From assembly GCA_016302525.1 (NCBI GenBank), contig JAEDNJ010000003.1, positions 1 to 23,999 of the forward strand: 23,999 nt of DNA, written 5' to 3'. This stretch comes from Phascolarctobacterium sp. Lineage in GTDB: Bacteria > Bacillota > Negativicutes > Acidaminococcales > Acidaminococcaceae. Shown in pieces: positions 23,714-23,999 of the stretch. Numbering within the stretch: position 1 is the stretch's first letter; the number at the start of each line of letters is the position of its first letter. The notes beneath the pieces were generated by a model. The model searched no databases and was not told the origin of the DNA. It saw only the letters and a program-made list of their open reading frames with translations. The position numbers were made by a program, and so were the translations under genes.

Positions 23714-23999
23714 CTACAGCACCATTAGCACATAAACAATGCCGCCTATGATTACTAGACCAGCAAAATTATAATACAAAAACATTCTTAGATACTGACT
23801 GGCTAGCCAAGGCTGCTCCTTGGCAAAAAGCTTATAGGAAATAACACTGGCCATGGAAGCAATCAAGGTGCCCAGCCCACCGATATTTACGCCCAGGAGC
23901 AAAGCATCTGCTTCCTTAGTCAGGCCAGCCAAAAGCATGGCAGCAGGCACGTTGCTAATAAACTGACTAGCTACTAGAGCCGCTAAATAGGTGCCACTT
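23714..23999 (-). CDS. SLC13-type anion/carboxylate permease, C-terminal part
   Basis: The frame enters from the right edge with no start in the window; about 94 C-terminal residues are visible. The sequence SQFISNVPAAMLLAG followed by LLLGVNIGGLGTLIASMAS is typical of the second substrate-binding hairpin of the SLC13/ArsB/CitM ion-transporter superfamily. It is followed by a last hydrophobic helix (YYNFAGLVIIGGIVYVLMVL). The protein would sit in the inner membrane and move a dicarboxylate, sulfate or similar anion; the substrate cannot be told from this part. A GTG at 23950 could be mistaken for a start, but the reading frame and family match continue upstream of it. Confidence 0.8.
   Translation of the reverse strand, partial: SGTYLAALVASQFISNVPAAMLLAGLTKEADALLLGVNIGGLGTLIASMASVISYKLFAKEQPWLASQYLRMFLYYNFAGLVIIGGIVYVLMVL

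Overview
The window looks like chromosomal DNA from a Gram-negative-type (diderm) Firmicute of the class Negativicutes. The evidence is a giant LktA-family filamentous adhesin, which needs an outer membrane for secretion, next to Firmicute-style regulation: BirA operators of the GTTAAC-N15-GTTAAC type, a tandem glycine riboswitch, and AGGAGG-type ribosome binding sites. The genus cannot be fixed from sequence alone. All protein genes but one lie on the minus strand.

Region 1 (1-15640). A single minus-strand frame of at least 4471 codons starts at a GTG (13415) and runs off the left edge. It encodes a secreted, repeat-built adhesin of the leukotoxin LktA family. Immediately upstream, on the same strand, is a CHASE-type hybrid histidine kinase/receiver protein, a plausible surface-sensing regulator.

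Region 2 (15944-17584). A two-gene minus-strand operon encodes a V4R-domain ligand-binding protein and a soluble HAMP-GGDEF diguanylate cyclase. It has a recognisable promoter and ends in a clear terminator.

Region 3 (17810-18796). This is the only plus-strand unit: a sigma70-type promoter, a tandem glycine riboswitch, a glycine-transporter (UPF0126/TRIC-like) gene and a terminator. An 8-base perfect complement to the Shine-Dalgarno region lies inside the second aptamer, suggesting translational control.

Region 4 (18901-23502). This is a biotin locus on the minus strand. One unit is bioY-bioB (biotin uptake and biotin synthase). The other is a thiolase plus an AMP-forming acyl-CoA ligase, resembling the Bacillus subtilis yhfS/yhfT pair that accompanies a bioY paralogue. 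Both promoters carry the same predicted BirA operator over the -35 box, tying the two units into one biotin-repressed regulon. The thiolase lacks the usual second catalytic cysteine. The biotin synthase has a serine in place of one auxiliary-cluster cysteine. Between thiolase and ligase lies a remnant of a second thiolase 3' end whose differences from the intact copy are almost all silent.

Region 5 (23714-23999). The C-terminal end of an SLC13-type permease enters from the right edge.

No tRNA, rRNA, CRISPR array, insertion sequence or phage gene was seen.
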